This document shows, in pieces, positions 1-8,817 of a stretch of DNA of 64,000 nucleotides (positions within the stretch are counted from its first letter, which is position 1; every line of letters begins with the position of its first letter). The notes beneath the pieces are model-generated. The model saw nothing but the letters and a program-made list of their open reading frames with translations, was not told the origin of the DNA and made no database searches. Made by a program: the position numbers and the translations under genes. The stretch comes from UBA8752 sp040261275 (GTDB lineage Bacteria; Bacteroidota; Bacteroidia; Flavobacteriales_D; Sanyastnellaceae): positions 49,106 through 113,105 of the forward strand of contig JBDQOI010000003.1 in assembly GCA_040261275.1 (NCBI GenBank). The letters run 5' to 3'.

Positions 1-55
1 CACCCAGGGTCACCCCGCCACCCGGACCGATATATGCCAACGGGCTTCCGGTCAT
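1..55 (-). CDS. 5' end of an unknown gene following scoA
   Basis: Only the first 18 codons lie in the window; the gene runs off the left edge on the minus strand. Its ATG overlaps the TGA of the upstream CoA-transferase gene in an ATGA arrangement, the same coupling used elsewhere in this window, which is the main support. The visible protein begins MTGSPLAYIGPGGGVTLG. This does not resemble the start of the B subunit (ScoB) that normally follows ScoA. A Tyr-Ile-Gly-Pro-Gly-rich start occurs in some membrane proteins, but no function can be assigned from so little sequence. Confidence 0.4.
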   Translation of the reverse strand, partial: MTGSPLAYIGPGGGVTLG

Positions 56-753
56 GCCTCGCTGACGGTGCGCTGTTCGATGCGCTTCTCGAAATGGGCG
101 CCTTGGAAGATGCGCTGGACGAAGATGCCAGGCGTGTGGATCTGATTGGGGTCGAGCTCGCCCACCGGCACCAATTCTTCCACCTCGGCGATCGTGATCC
201 GGCCCGCCATGGCCATGGCCGGATTGAAATTCTTCGCTGTGGCCTTGAAGATGAGGTTGCCTGCCTTGTCACCCTTCCAAGCCTTCACGATGGCGAAATC
301 AGCGGTGAGCGCCGATTCGAGGATGTGCGGCTTTCCATTGAACTCCCTCACCTCTTTCCCTTCCGCCACTTCCGTGCCGTAGCCGGCCGGCGTGAAGAAA
401 GCGGGGATGCCCGCCCCACCGGCGCGACACCGCTCCGCCAGCGACCCCTGAGGAATCAGGTCCACCTCCAGCTCGCCGGAAAGCATCTGCCGCTCAAATT
501 CGTCGTTTTCCCCCACGTAGCTGGAAATCATCTTCCGGATCTGCTTGCCCTGCAGCAGCAGCCCGAGGCCGAAGTCATCGACCCCGGCATTGTTGGAAAT
601 GCAGGTGAGATCCGTCACGCCCAGCCGCACCAGCTCGTTGATGCAGTTCTCCGGAATGCCACAGAGGCCGAAGCCGCCCAGCATGAGGGTCATCCCACTT
701 TCAATGCCTCGGCAGGCCTCCGTCACATCCTTTACCGTCTTGTCCAGTGCCAT
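52..753 (-). CDS. scoA: 3-oxoacid (succinyl-CoA:acetoacetate) CoA-transferase subunit A
   Basis: A 233-residue family I CoA-transferase alpha subunit. With a B subunit it moves CoA between succinyl-CoA and acetoacetate (ketone body and short-chain acid use) in the cytoplasm. The family signature is clear: the GGFGLCGIPEN glycine-rich segment near residue 27, SNNAG near 53, and the GTEVAEGKEV and KAWKGDKAGNL segments in the C-terminal half. The length is normal for a separate A subunit. It starts 9 bases after the penicillin-binding protein gene and overlaps the next gene by 4 bases. The B subunit is not visible downstream, which is unusual. The close acetate/butyrate CoA-transferase AtoD remains possible for substrate. 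Confidence 0.93.
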   Translation of the reverse strand: MALDKTVKDVTEACRGIESGMTLMLGGFGLCGIPENCINELVRLGVTDLTCISNNAGVDDFGLGLLLQGKQIRKMISSYVGENDEFERQMLSGELEVDLIPQGSLAERCRAGGAGIPAFFTPAGYGTEVAEGKEVREFNGKPHILESALTADFAIVKAWKGDKAGNLIFKATAKNFNPAMAMAGRITIAEVEELVPVGELDPNQIHTPGIFVQRIFQGAHFEKRIEQRTVSEA

Positions 754-762
754 TTCAACTTT

Positions 763-3252
763 TCATTCAAAGAGGTCCTCATCGTCGAGTTCACCCCCGT
801 CCTTGAAGTCAATCCGCCGAGCCTCGAAAATTTCCTTGCAAGGAATCGCCCGCTGCACGCCAACAGGTGGGCTGAAATCCTCTGCCAGCAATCCCACTTG
901 AGGATCGGCCAAGGCGTCCTTCATGTAGAAACCGAAAATAGGGAGTGCTGTGTTGGCTCCTTGCCCCTTGGTCGTCGTAGAAAACCGAATCGCCGGGTCA
1001 GACGCGCCAACCCAAACGCCTGTCACCAATTCAGGCGTGAGGCCGATGAACCAACCGTCCGCATTGGATTGCGTAGTTCCGGTTTTGCCCGCCATGGGAA
1101 TCTTCAGCCCGTCATAATCGCGGCGTTCAAGGTCCATGCGCAATCGGATTCCCGTTCCCCTCGTCACATCCTTTTCTGCATTGTATGCACCGTCCACGAC
1201 CCCTTTCATCATCTCGATTACCCGATATGCCGTCGCTGCATCCAGACCCTGCCGAATCTGAGGTCGCGGCTCGTAAATGGTATTTCCCCGCTTGTCCTCA
1301 ATGCGTCGAATGATCCGGGGGGCATGCCAAACCCCACCTCCAGCAAACGTCGCATTGGCAGAAGTGACCTCCATCAACGACAGTTCCGCTACCCCCAGCG
1401 CGATGGATGGAACCGCAGGAATGTCGCTCTCTATCCCCATGGCGTGCGCCAGGTCCACCACCCGCTGAACCCCATAATCCTTGATGAGCTTGGCGGTCAC
1501 CGTATTCATGGAATTGGCGAGTGCATATTCGAGCGTCACCATCTCGCCGTATTCCATGTCGCTGTTTTCCGGACACCAAGGGTCCTGCCCTTCCGGCATC
1601 TCGATGCAGGTTTTCTGATTGGGCAATTCAGAACAAGGGTCCAGACCCAAGCGAATCGCGGTGGCGTAGACGAAGGGCTTGAAAGTAGACCCCACCTGTC
1701 TGCGCGATTGACTCACGTTGTCGAACTGCGACCACTGGTAGTCCAAATCACCCACCCAAGCCTTCACCTCACCGTTGGAGGGGTCGATACTCATCAACCC
1801 CGCATGAAGCAAGGTTTTCTGATGGCGGATACTGTCAATCGGTGACATCAACGTATCCTCCCAGCCCTTGAGGCCCATCACCCGCGTCCGGGTCTTCTCG
1901 TCAAATTGCGCGTCCAATTCTCGGCGGGAAATGACGGGCCAACCGTGCCCACAACCGCCTTTTTCAGGTCGACACAAATGGATGCGTTCACCTGCACTGT
2001 CGCGTTCGGCGATGTAGAAACCCGGTCGGGAACACTCGGGACATTCCTTACCCATGGCGAGCCGATAACGGCGGCTTTGCTCCACCGCGCGTTTCAGAAT
2101 GCGCCTCTGCTCTTCCGGCACAATGTCCTCCGAGAAGAAAGGCCACGTTCTCCCCGTGTTACGCTTCAAGTCCCGCCAGAAATCCTCTTGCAATTCTTCC
2201 CGGATGTGGCGATTGGCCGCAGCTTCAGCATATTGCTGCAAACGGCTATCCAAAGTGGTGTGGATGACCAGACCGTCGCGGTACAAATCGTAAGGTGCCC
2301 CGTCCGCCTTGGCGATGATGTACTCACCGGATTCGTTCTTCTCCTGAAGCAGTTGTCCCACTTCTACGCGCAGCTTTTCACGGAAGTGCGGAGCCGGGCC
2401 CTCATCATGGCTCACGCGCTGGTAGCTCAAACCCAACGGCAGCGCATTCAGACTGTCCAAGTCTGCGGGATCTACGGCGCCATACTTGGCCATCTGAGCA
2501 AAAACCGTTGTCCGCCGTTCCACCACTTCATCGGGACGGCGCAATGGATTGAAATAGGCACTGTTCTTCAGCATGCCCACGAGCATGGCGCACTCGTGCA
2601 CGTCCAAAGCCGAAACCGGCTTGCCGAAATAAACCTGGGCCGCGCTTCGAATCCCCACCGCCTGGTTCAGGAAGTCATACCGATTCAGGTACAGTGTGAT
2701 GATTTCATCCTTGGTGTATTGTCGTTCCAGACGCGTGGCAATGATCCATTCCTTGGGCTTTTGCAACACAGCCCGCTCGATAAATCCAGTTTTATCATAG
2801 CGCTCCGTGAACAGCTGCTTGGCAAGTTGCTGGGTGATGGTACTCCCTCCTCCTCGTTTGCCCATGAACGCGATGGCGCGCACCAAGCTCTTGAAATCCA
2901 CACCGGTATGGGAACGGAACCGGACATCCTCAGTACAGACCAGCGCTTCCACGAGGTGCTCCGGCAGATCGGCATACTTGACATCCGCCCTGTTTTCCCG
3001 ATAGAAACTGCCGAGCTGTAACCCGTCCACAGCGTAGATCCGGGTAGCCAAATCCGTCTTGGGATTGGCCAGCGTTTCCGTATCCGGCAGGTCGGACGAG
3101 GAAGCCAATGCGAGCAGGCCGCCCAATCCCACGATGGGCGCCAAAAGCACCGACCACAAAATCAGGCTCGGAAGGACGAACCGATCTTGTTTCTGTCCCT
3201 TGGGACGCGATCCACGCGGGGCATTTTTCTTCTTCTTTGAATCCGGCATCAT
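763..3252 (-). CDS. mrcA: Class A penicillin-binding protein 1A (transglycosylase/transpeptidase)
   Basis: A bifunctional peptidoglycan synthase of 829 residues anchored in the inner membrane. A basic cytoplasmic tail precedes one membrane segment (about 25-50). The GT51 glycosyltransferase domain carries EDVRFRSHTG (catalytic Glu108), GGSTITQQLAKQL and RLERQYTKDEI. The transpeptidase domain has SxxK at Ser522 (STFK), SMN at 581-583 and KTGTT at 723-727. Between them (residues 404-434) is a four-cysteine insertion, CxxC-X19-C-X6-C, that I do not know from this family. The first ATG (3252) is followed at once by a second (3249); the in-frame TTG at 3261 is less likely. It sits upstream of scoA with a 9-base gap. 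Confidence 0.96.
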   Translation of the reverse strand: MMPDSKKKKNAPRGSRPKGQKQDRFVLPSLILWSVLLAPIVGLGGLLALASSSDLPDTETLANPKTDLATRIYAVDGLQLGSFYRENRADVKYADLPEHLVEALVCTEDVRFRSHTGVDFKSLVRAIAFMGKRGGGSTITQQLAKQLFTERYDKTGFIERAVLQKPKEWIIATRLERQYTKDEIITLYLNRYDFLNQAVGIRSAAQVYFGKPVSALDVHECAMLVGMLKNSAYFNPLRRPDEVVERRTTVFAQMAKYGAVDPADLDSLNALPLGLSYQRVSHDEGPAPHFREKLRVEVGQLLQEKNESGEYIIAKADGAPYDLYRDGLVIHTTLDSRLQQYAEAAANRHIREELQEDFWRDLKRNTGRTWPFFSEDIVPEEQRRILKRAVEQSRRYRLAMGKECPECSRPGFYIAERDSAGERIHLCRPEKGGCGHGWPVISRRELDAQFDEKTRTRVMGLKGWEDTLMSPIDSIRHQKTLLHAGLMSIDPSNGEVKAWVGDLDYQWSQFDNVSQSRRQVGSTFKPFVYATAIRLGLDPCSELPNQKTCIEMPEGQDPWCPENSDMEYGEMVTLEYALANSMNTVTAKLIKDYGVQRVVDLAHAMGIESDIPAVPSIALGVAELSLMEVTSANATFAGGGVWHAPRIIRRIEDKRGNTIYEPRPQIRQGLDAATAYRVIEMMKGVVDGAYNAEKDVTRGTGIRLRMDLERRDYDGLKIPMAGKTGTTQSNADGWFIGLTPELVTGVWVGASDPAIRFSTTTKGQGANTALPIFGFYMKDALADPQVGLLAEDFSPPVGVQRAIPCKEIFEARRIDFKDGGELDDEDLFE

Positions 3253-3347
3253 CCTCCACAACGCAATACCGAAGCATTGTGCGGTGGCAAGATGCGGATG
3301 AACAGCCGGAAAAGCCGTTAAAAATCACCGCACCATTCCTTAAAACG

Positions 3348-3355
3348 TAGTTTTG
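3348..3355 (+). promoter_or_regulatory. Putative Bacteroidota -7 promoter box of rseP
   Basis: TAGTTTTG matches the Bacteroidota TAnnTTTG -7 element. It lies 61 bases before the rseP start in the divergent gap from the PBP gene. No clear TTG -33 element is seen 17-23 bases upstream, so the call rests on the -7 box and its position. Confidence 0.4.
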
Positions 3356-3416
3356 CAACCGCGGAACAGGTCAAGAGGCCTTCCCACTTGAATTCACGCC
3401 TACCCCCTGCCTCCGA

Positions 3417-4814
3417 ATGGAAGCCTTCATACAAGCCAGCCAGTTTCTACTCAGCCTCTCATTCTTGATTGTGTTGCACGAACTCGGGCACTTCATTCCC
3501 GCCCGCATTTTCAAGACCCGGGTGGAGAAATTCTTCCTGTTCTTCGATATCAAGGGCGCCTTGTTCCAGAAGAAAATCGGAGAAACCGTTTACGGAATCG
3601 GTTGGCTTCCACTCGGAGGTTATGTCAAGATCGCGGGCATGATCGACGAATCCATGGACAAGGAGCAAATGGCCCAACCCGCGCAGCCTTGGGAATTCCG
3701 CTCCAAGCCCGCGTGGCAGAGGCTCATCATCATGTTGGGCGGCGTGACGGTAAACCTCATTTTGGGGGTCCTCATCTACGGCATGATCCTGTTTGTTTGG
3801 GGCGACCGGGATTTGAAAATGGACCAGCTCCCCTATGGACTGTCATTCGAAGAGCCCTTGAACCAACTGGGGTTGCAGGATGGTGATGTCCTCGTCTCAC
3901 TGGGAGGCGAAGAAATTGAACTCATCGATGACTTTCGGCGCATGGCCTTTGGGGCCAATGTGACAGAAGCCGAAGTCTTGCGCAATGGCATGCGGCAGAC
4001 GGTTCAATTTCCCGTGGAATTGGGACAGTACCTGCTTGACTCTTCGGGCGATCTGCCCAAGGGAGAGGCCCCGTTCAAGGTGAATTTCCCCACCATCGTC
4101 GCGTCAGTCGCTCCTGGGGGCGGAGCTGCCGAGGCGGGCATCCTGCCTGGCGACCGCATCGTTTCCGTAGCGGGAAACCCAACCCCCTATTTCTTTGACG
4201 TGGTCGGCGAACTGGCACAGCACAAAGGAGAAGACGAGGTGCCCATCGGCATCATTCGCGAGAGAATCGAAGCGAAGGTCGACAGGGTCGCCTCTCCCAT
4301 GCCTGCAGGAAATGGCGGTCTCACCCTCAACGCCAGCGTCGACCCCGATGGAAAACTCGGTTTCTTCAACGTCACCTACGAAGAAATCGATGGGTTCGTC
4401 TTCGTGGAGCAGAACTACACCCTCGCAACTGCTGCAGGAGCAGGCGCTGAAAAAGCATGGAATACCCTCACCGGATACGTCTCCTCCATGCGCTATCTGT
4501 TCCGACCCGGCGGAACGAAACAACTCGGTGGGTTCATCACCCTGGGCAGTATTTTCGACCCCGAATGGAACTGGAAGAGCTTTTGGAACATTACGGCATT
4601 GTTGTCCATTATCCTGGCCTTCATGAACCTGCTGCCCATCCCCGCATTGGACGGGGGACATGTGATGTTCTTGCTCTACGAAATGATTTCCGGACGAAAG
4701 CCTGCGGAAAAGGTGATGGAGTACGGGCAGCTCTTAGGTCTGCTCTTCATCGGCGCCCTCATGCTCTTGGCGAACGGCAACGATTTGTGGAAATGGTTCA
4801 CAGGACAGCTTTAA
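3417..4814 (+). CDS. rseP: RIP metalloprotease RseP (site-2 protease)
   Basis: A 465-residue intramembrane zinc protease that cleaves membrane substrates such as anti-sigma factors and leftover signal peptides. The zinc motif HELGH lies at residues 21-25 in the first membrane helix. The C-terminal partner motif is NLLPIPALDGGH. Two PDZ-like regions sit in between, with GLQDGDVLVSLGG near residue 153 and EAGILPGDRIVSVAG near 240. Hydrophobic helices near residues 100-120 and at the C-terminus fit the four-helix topology of the family. The length is typical. It is transcribed away from the PBP gene and followed 28 bases later by an Hpt protein. Confidence 0.96.
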   Translation: MEAFIQASQFLLSLSFLIVLHELGHFIPARIFKTRVEKFFLFFDIKGALFQKKIGETVYGIGWLPLGGYVKIAGMIDESMDKEQMAQPAQPWEFRSKPAWQRLIIMLGGVTVNLILGVLIYGMILFVWGDRDLKMDQLPYGLSFEEPLNQLGLQDGDVLVSLGGEEIELIDDFRRMAFGANVTEAEVLRNGMRQTVQFPVELGQYLLDSSGDLPKGEAPFKVNFPTIVASVAPGGGAAEAGILPGDRIVSVAGNPTPYFFDVVGELAQHKGEDEVPIGIIRERIEAKVDRVASPMPAGNGGLTLNASVDPDGKLGFFNVTYEEIDGFVFVEQNYTLATAAGAGAEKAWNTLTGYVSSMRYLFRPGGTKQLGGFITLGSIFDPEWNWKSFWNITALLSIILAFMNLLPIPALDGGHVMFLLYEMISGRKPAEKVMEYGQLLGLLFIGALMLLANGNDLWKWFTGQL

Positions 4815-4842
4815 CCACCGCAAAATTTCAGATATTGTAACA

Positions 4843-5187
4843 ATGGCTGTATTGGATCTCGAGCATCTCAAGCGCATTGTCGGAAATGATCCTGCATTCA
4901 TCCGCCAAGTGCTGCAGATTTTCCTCCGAAATACACCGAAAGACATGGAGGCTCTCATTGAGTCCGTGGAAAAAGAAAGTCACGAGCAGATCTCCTTCCA
5001 TGCGCACAAACTCAAAAGTGCTGCAGGTGCCATCGGCTACAACCAAGCCTATGAGGATTTCAAAGTGCTCGAGGCCATGAGCAAGGAAATGGCCCCCATA
5101 CCTGAAATCAAGAAAAAAGTCGACAGTCTCAGCGCCGAATGCATGTCCTGCATGGTCGACATCGAGAAAATCATGGACTCCCTCTGA
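4843..5187 (+). CDS. Hpt domain histidine phosphotransfer protein
   Basis: A 114-residue protein consisting of a single Hpt four-helix bundle, which relays phosphate between a hybrid histidine kinase and a response regulator. The phosphorylation motif AHKLKSAAGAIG places the phospho-accepting His at residue 55. There is no membrane segment or output domain, so it should act in the cytoplasm as a stand-alone phosphotransfer module. Neither a kinase nor a regulator is encoded nearby, so its partners are elsewhere. It probably shares the rseP transcript (28-base gap) and is convergent with dprA. Confidence 0.88.
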   Translation: MAVLDLEHLKRIVGNDPAFIRQVLQIFLRNTPKDMEALIESVEKESHEQISFHAHKLKSAAGAIGYNQAYEDFKVLEAMSKEMAPIPEIKKKVDSLSAECMSCMVDIEKIMDSL

Positions 5188-5203
5188 CAGACTGGATCGG
5201 ACT

Positions 5204-6313
5204 TCACTTCAAGGTCCTTGTATATCGGTCTCCCGGCCAACAACGGGCCCACCCTTCCAATTCCGCCTCCAACAACAACTTACGGGCAACATGCGGCCCT
5301 TCGGAAAGCCGCTCCACCACCTCGTCGAAAGTGCGCGCCCGATAAGGGTCCAACGCCTGCAACAACGGTTCAAATCGCCCCTCCAGTTCCGGGATCGTCA
5401 CCGACCATTCCGAGGACTTCTGCCCCTGTTGCCAACCCAAGGCATGCGGCAAATCATCAGGAGCGTGCAACAATTCCGCCACCTGGTCTCGGATCAGCCT
5501 CGCATTCCCCTTCATGGCCTGAGCACACCAAGTGGGTGACAATGCGAATACCAAGCGGTCATAATCCTGCGCCAAGCGAGCGGTAATCAGGCTTCCTCCA
5601 GGGTCTCCCGATTCTACGACCACCAAGGCCTCCACCAACCCGGCAATGATCCTGTTCCGAGCGGGAAAAGTGTACTTGGAAGGAGGCGTTCCCCAGCGGT
5701 ATTCGGACACCCAACAGCCGCCGCGGTCCAGAATATGATGGGCCAATCGCATGTTGGTCCTGGGGTGAACCCCTTGCAACCCGTGGGCCAAACAGGCCAC
5801 GGTCGGCACGCCCCGTTCCGCCGCCAAACGATGGGCGGTAGCATCGATGCCATCCGCCATCCCGCTCACCATGGTCCAATCCGCATCAGGCATGCCGTCA
5901 AACAAGGCTTCAACAGCGCCATGGCCCAATGCCGAAGCCTTCCGGGTGCCCACCACACCCAGGGGACGGCGGCCCGAAAGCACATCTGGATTCCCCTTCA
6001 CAAACAACACCCAAGGCGCGTCAGGCAGCTGGCCCAACAAATGGGGGTACCCTCTCCTTCCAAGCAACAGGGCCATGACACCTTGCTCGCGAAGCATATC
6101 CCTCTCGCGTTGCGCACGTTCCCGAGCTGGTGTCAGCATGTTTGGCGCGAATCCAGACAGCCAGGCGGACAGTCCGACCTCGCGAACCCTTCGCAATACT
6201 CCCTTCCCATTGAACTTCGGCAGCTGTTTTGCCGTCAACCAATCGAGCAACCACTGCTCCGCATCCCCTTCTACATGACCCACCAAAGGGTCCCTGTTTC
6301 CATCCTGAACCAT
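5204..6313 (-). CDS. dprA: DNA-processing protein DprA
   Basis: A 369-residue DprA/Smf protein, which loads RecA onto incoming single-stranded DNA during natural transformation. The Rossmann-like core is clear: GVVGTRKAS, then SGMADGIDATAH, the LAHGLQGVHPRTN segment, and FPARNRIIAGL followed by VVVESGDPGGSLITA. An N-terminal helical region of about 80 residues precedes it and a short winged-helix-like domain ends the protein. I chose the ATG at 6313; an in-frame GTG at 6334 would add seven residues. It diverges from the TonB receptor gene. Confidence 0.94.
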   Translation of the reverse strand: MVQDGNRDPLVGHVEGDAEQWLLDWLTAKQLPKFNGKGVLRRVREVGLSAWLSGFAPNMLTPARERAQRERDMLREQGVMALLLGRRGYPHLLGQLPDAPWVLFVKGNPDVLSGRRPLGVVGTRKASALGHGAVEALFDGMPDADWTMVSGMADGIDATAHRLAAERGVPTVACLAHGLQGVHPRTNMRLAHHILDRGGCWVSEYRWGTPPSKYTFPARNRIIAGLVEALVVVESGDPGGSLITARLAQDYDRLVFALSPTWCAQAMKGNARLIRDQVAELLHAPDDLPHALGWQQGQKSSEWSVTIPELEGRFEPLLQALDPYRARTFDEVVERLSEGPHVARKLLLEAELEGWARCWPGDRYTRTLK

Positions 6314-6377
6314 GCCCGAAAATGTGCCTTGCACCCACAGGTCATCCCTTTCAACTCGTCAACGCCCCACTTCGGTT

Positions 6378-6385
6378 TACATTCG
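6378..6385 (+). promoter_or_regulatory. Putative -7 box (TAnnTTCG) of the TonB-dependent receptor gene
   Basis: TACATTCG lies 23 bases before the receptor ATG and fits the TAnnTTyG pattern that recurs before many genes in this window. No good -33 TTG is visible. Confidence 0.35.
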
Positions 6386-6408
6386 GGACCCACGCCGTTC
6401 GGACTCCC

Positions 6409-8817
6409 ATGGTAAAGCCACTCCAAAACAACCTTCGGTATTTCAGCCTTTGGGCAACCTGTCTCGCCCTGCTCCTGCCGGTTCAAGCCGCTTGGGGCCA
6501 ACAGCAGATCCTCTCGGGTACCATTACCGATGCGACCACCGAGGAGGCATTGCCCGGTGCCGCCGTCATCCTGGGGTCGGCATCCGCCCTGACCGACGTC
6601 AACGGTCAATTCACGATTTCAGCCAAAGAAGCGGGCACGCTCTTGTTGCGGATACGCTACGTCGGCTACATCGAATCCCAACGCACCCTCACGCCATGGA
6701 CGGGCACGCAGACCTTGGACGTTGCGCTGGAGCCCGATGTTGCCCGCATCGGCACCGCCGTCATTTCAGCCGGAAGATTCGAACAGGATTTGGGTGAAGT
6801 CAGTGTTTCCATTGATGTTCTCCCACCTGAGCTGGTCAATCAAGGGGCGCCCACCAGCGCCGACCAAACCCTCTCGAGGACCCCGGGTGTCACCATTGTA
6901 GACAGCGAACCGCAAATCCGCGGTGGCAGCGGATACAGCTTCGGCGCGGGGTCGCGCGTAGCCGTCCTCCTCGATGGTTTGCCCGTATTGAGCGGCGATG
7001 CCGGCCGGCCAACATGGGGGTTCCTTCCCTTGGAAAATCTCGAGCAAGTAGAGGTGGTCAAAGGAGCGAGCAGCGTGCTCTACGGCTCTTCGGCCTTGAG
7101 CGGTGTCATCCAGTTCCGCACGGCATTCCCGGACCCAGACCCCTACACCAAAGTCACAGTCCAACACGGGGTTCACAGCGACCCCGGCAACGACCGCAAA
7201 TACTGGAACCGCCCCCTGATGCAAAGCAGCACTTCATGGCTGCATACCCGTCGCTTGGCCAACGGAGACGGCATCAGTTTCGGCGGTCAATGGCTGGGGA
7301 GCGATGGTCACAAAGGACCGCAATACGACCAAGTTTCTGGCCTGCCCTACGACCGGCCCTACAACCCATTCACCGTAGACCATTACGCCGCAGAACGCCA
7401 ATGGCGCATGAACGGCTCTTGGGAGCACAGTCCGAAAGACGGCAGCTGGGGATACGGCCTGAGGGCCAATGCCATTTCCGGGGAAAGCGTCGGCACCTTG
7501 ATCTGGCTCAATGCCGACTCAGGATTCTATGCCGCCACCCCAGGAGCAGACACACGCACCATCCAACGCATGGTAACGGTGGACCCCCACCTCGAGCGAA
7601 CGACCGGGAACTGGAACCACCGCCTGCAAGGCCGCTTCCTCCGGCTCGTCAACGACAACGACAACAATCAAGGCAATGCCTCGAACACCTGGCAAGGCGA
7701 ATACCGCAGCCGTTACCGCGGTGAGAACTGGACTGCCACGGGCGGCATCTATGCCCAAGGCACCCGCAGCATTGCCGAGCTGTACGCAGCCGGAACCAAC
7801 GACTCCATCCACGACGCGACCAACCGCGCGGCCTACATGCAGCTGGACGCCCATCCCCAAGAACGTCTGCACATCACCTTGGGCGCCCGATACGAGCATT
7901 TCACCCTGGACAGCGTCAGTGCGGGAAAGACCGTGTTCCGCGCCGGTTTGAACCGCAGGTTCGGTCAAGCCACCTTCCTTCGCGCGAGCGTAGGGCAGGG
8001 CTTCCGCTTCCCGAGCATTGCCGAGAAATTCATCCGAACGACAGTAGGGGGCATCTCCGTTTTCCCTTCGCTCGACATCCGGCCGGAGTCCTCCATCAAC
8101 ATGGAAATCGGTCTCAAGCAGGGCTACCGCTTCGGGGCGGGGGGTCAATGGAAGGGTTTTTTCGATGTCGCCCTATTTCAACAGGACTTTGAAGACTTCA
8201 TTGAATACACATTTGGCGTGTGGGGAAACACCGGCAACGGCCTGCTCGACTTGGGCTTTCGAAGCATCAACACAGGCAAAGCGCGGGTTCGTGGCCTCGA
8301 ATGGAGCACCATGGGCCAAGGCGAAGTCGGCGAATGGGACGTCAGCTGGCTCATCGGACAGACCTTCCTGGACCCGGTCAGCCTCACCCCAGACTCCGTG
8401 TACGCCTCCTTCCCAACGGTGCCCGGGGGGGTCAGCTACATTTCCACGAGTTCCGACACCACGGGGCAGGTGCTGAAATACCGCATTCGAAACACCTTTC
8501 GAGCCAACCTGAGCCTCCAACACGAAACGGGTTGGACCATGGGGTGGAACGCCGCCCGCAACACCACCATTCAGAACATCGACAAGGCCTTCCTGGACAT
8601 AGAATCCCTTGGGCTTCTCGAATACGGCCTCATCGACTGGCTGGGTCAGCGCCCCCAGGGGCAGTGGCTGCATGATGTTCAGGTGGGACGGAAATTCAAT
8701 GCCCAGCACCACTTGGAGTTGATCGTTCGCAACGTCGCCAACCTGAACTATGCCCTTCGGCCCCTCGCCGCTGAAGCCAACCGTTTGTGGTTGATCCGGT
8801 ACACCTTCACCCCGTGA
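6409..8817 (+). CDS. TonB-dependent outer-membrane receptor
   Basis: An 802-residue outer-membrane receptor for TonB-driven uptake. The ATG at 6409 is chosen because a signal peptide follows directly (hydrophobic stretch about 12-28, Ala-Trp-Gly at 28-30); further upstream the frame crosses the divergent dprA start. Domains in order: a carboxypeptidase-regulatory-like beta-sandwich (about 34-115, with GTITDATTEEALPGA), the plug (about 120-235, with RGGSGYSFGAGSRV and EVVKGASSVLYGSSALSG), and a 22-strand-type barrel to the C-terminus. No SusD partner is next to it, so a metal complex, vitamin or other small ligand is more likely than a glycan, but the substrate cannot be read. It overlaps kdsB by 4 bases. 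Confidence 0.94.
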   Translation: MVKPLQNNLRYFSLWATCLALLLPVQAAWGQQQILSGTITDATTEEALPGAAVILGSASALTDVNGQFTISAKEAGTLLLRIRYVGYIESQRTLTPWTGTQTLDVALEPDVARIGTAVISAGRFEQDLGEVSVSIDVLPPELVNQGAPTSADQTLSRTPGVTIVDSEPQIRGGSGYSFGAGSRVAVLLDGLPVLSGDAGRPTWGFLPLENLEQVEVVKGASSVLYGSSALSGVIQFRTAFPDPDPYTKVTVQHGVHSDPGNDRKYWNRPLMQSSTSWLHTRRLANGDGISFGGQWLGSDGHKGPQYDQVSGLPYDRPYNPFTVDHYAAERQWRMNGSWEHSPKDGSWGYGLRANAISGESVGTLIWLNADSGFYAATPGADTRTIQRMVTVDPHLERTTGNWNHRLQGRFLRLVNDNDNNQGNASNTWQGEYRSRYRGENWTATGGIYAQGTRSIAELYAAGTNDSIHDATNRAAYMQLDAHPQERLHITLGARYEHFTLDSVSAGKTVFRAGLNRRFGQATFLRASVGQGFRFPSIAEKFIRTTVGGISVFPSLDIRPESSINMEIGLKQGYRFGAGGQWKGFFDVALFQQDFEDFIEYTFGVWGNTGNGLLDLGFRSINTGKARVRGLEWSTMGQGEVGEWDVSWLIGQTFLDPVSLTPDSVYASFPTVPGGVSYISTSSDTTGQVLKYRIRNTFRANLSLQHETGWTMGWNAARNTTIQNIDKAFLDIESLGLLEYGLIDWLGQRPQGQWLHDVQVGRKFNAQHHLELIVRNVANLNYALRPLAAEANRLWLIRYTFTP

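Noticed and set aside
34..1845. Long open frame on the plus strand opposite the penicillin-binding protein gene
   Set aside because: It mirrors codon bias of the real gene on the other strand, has no recognisable domain and overlaps scoA and the PBP fully.
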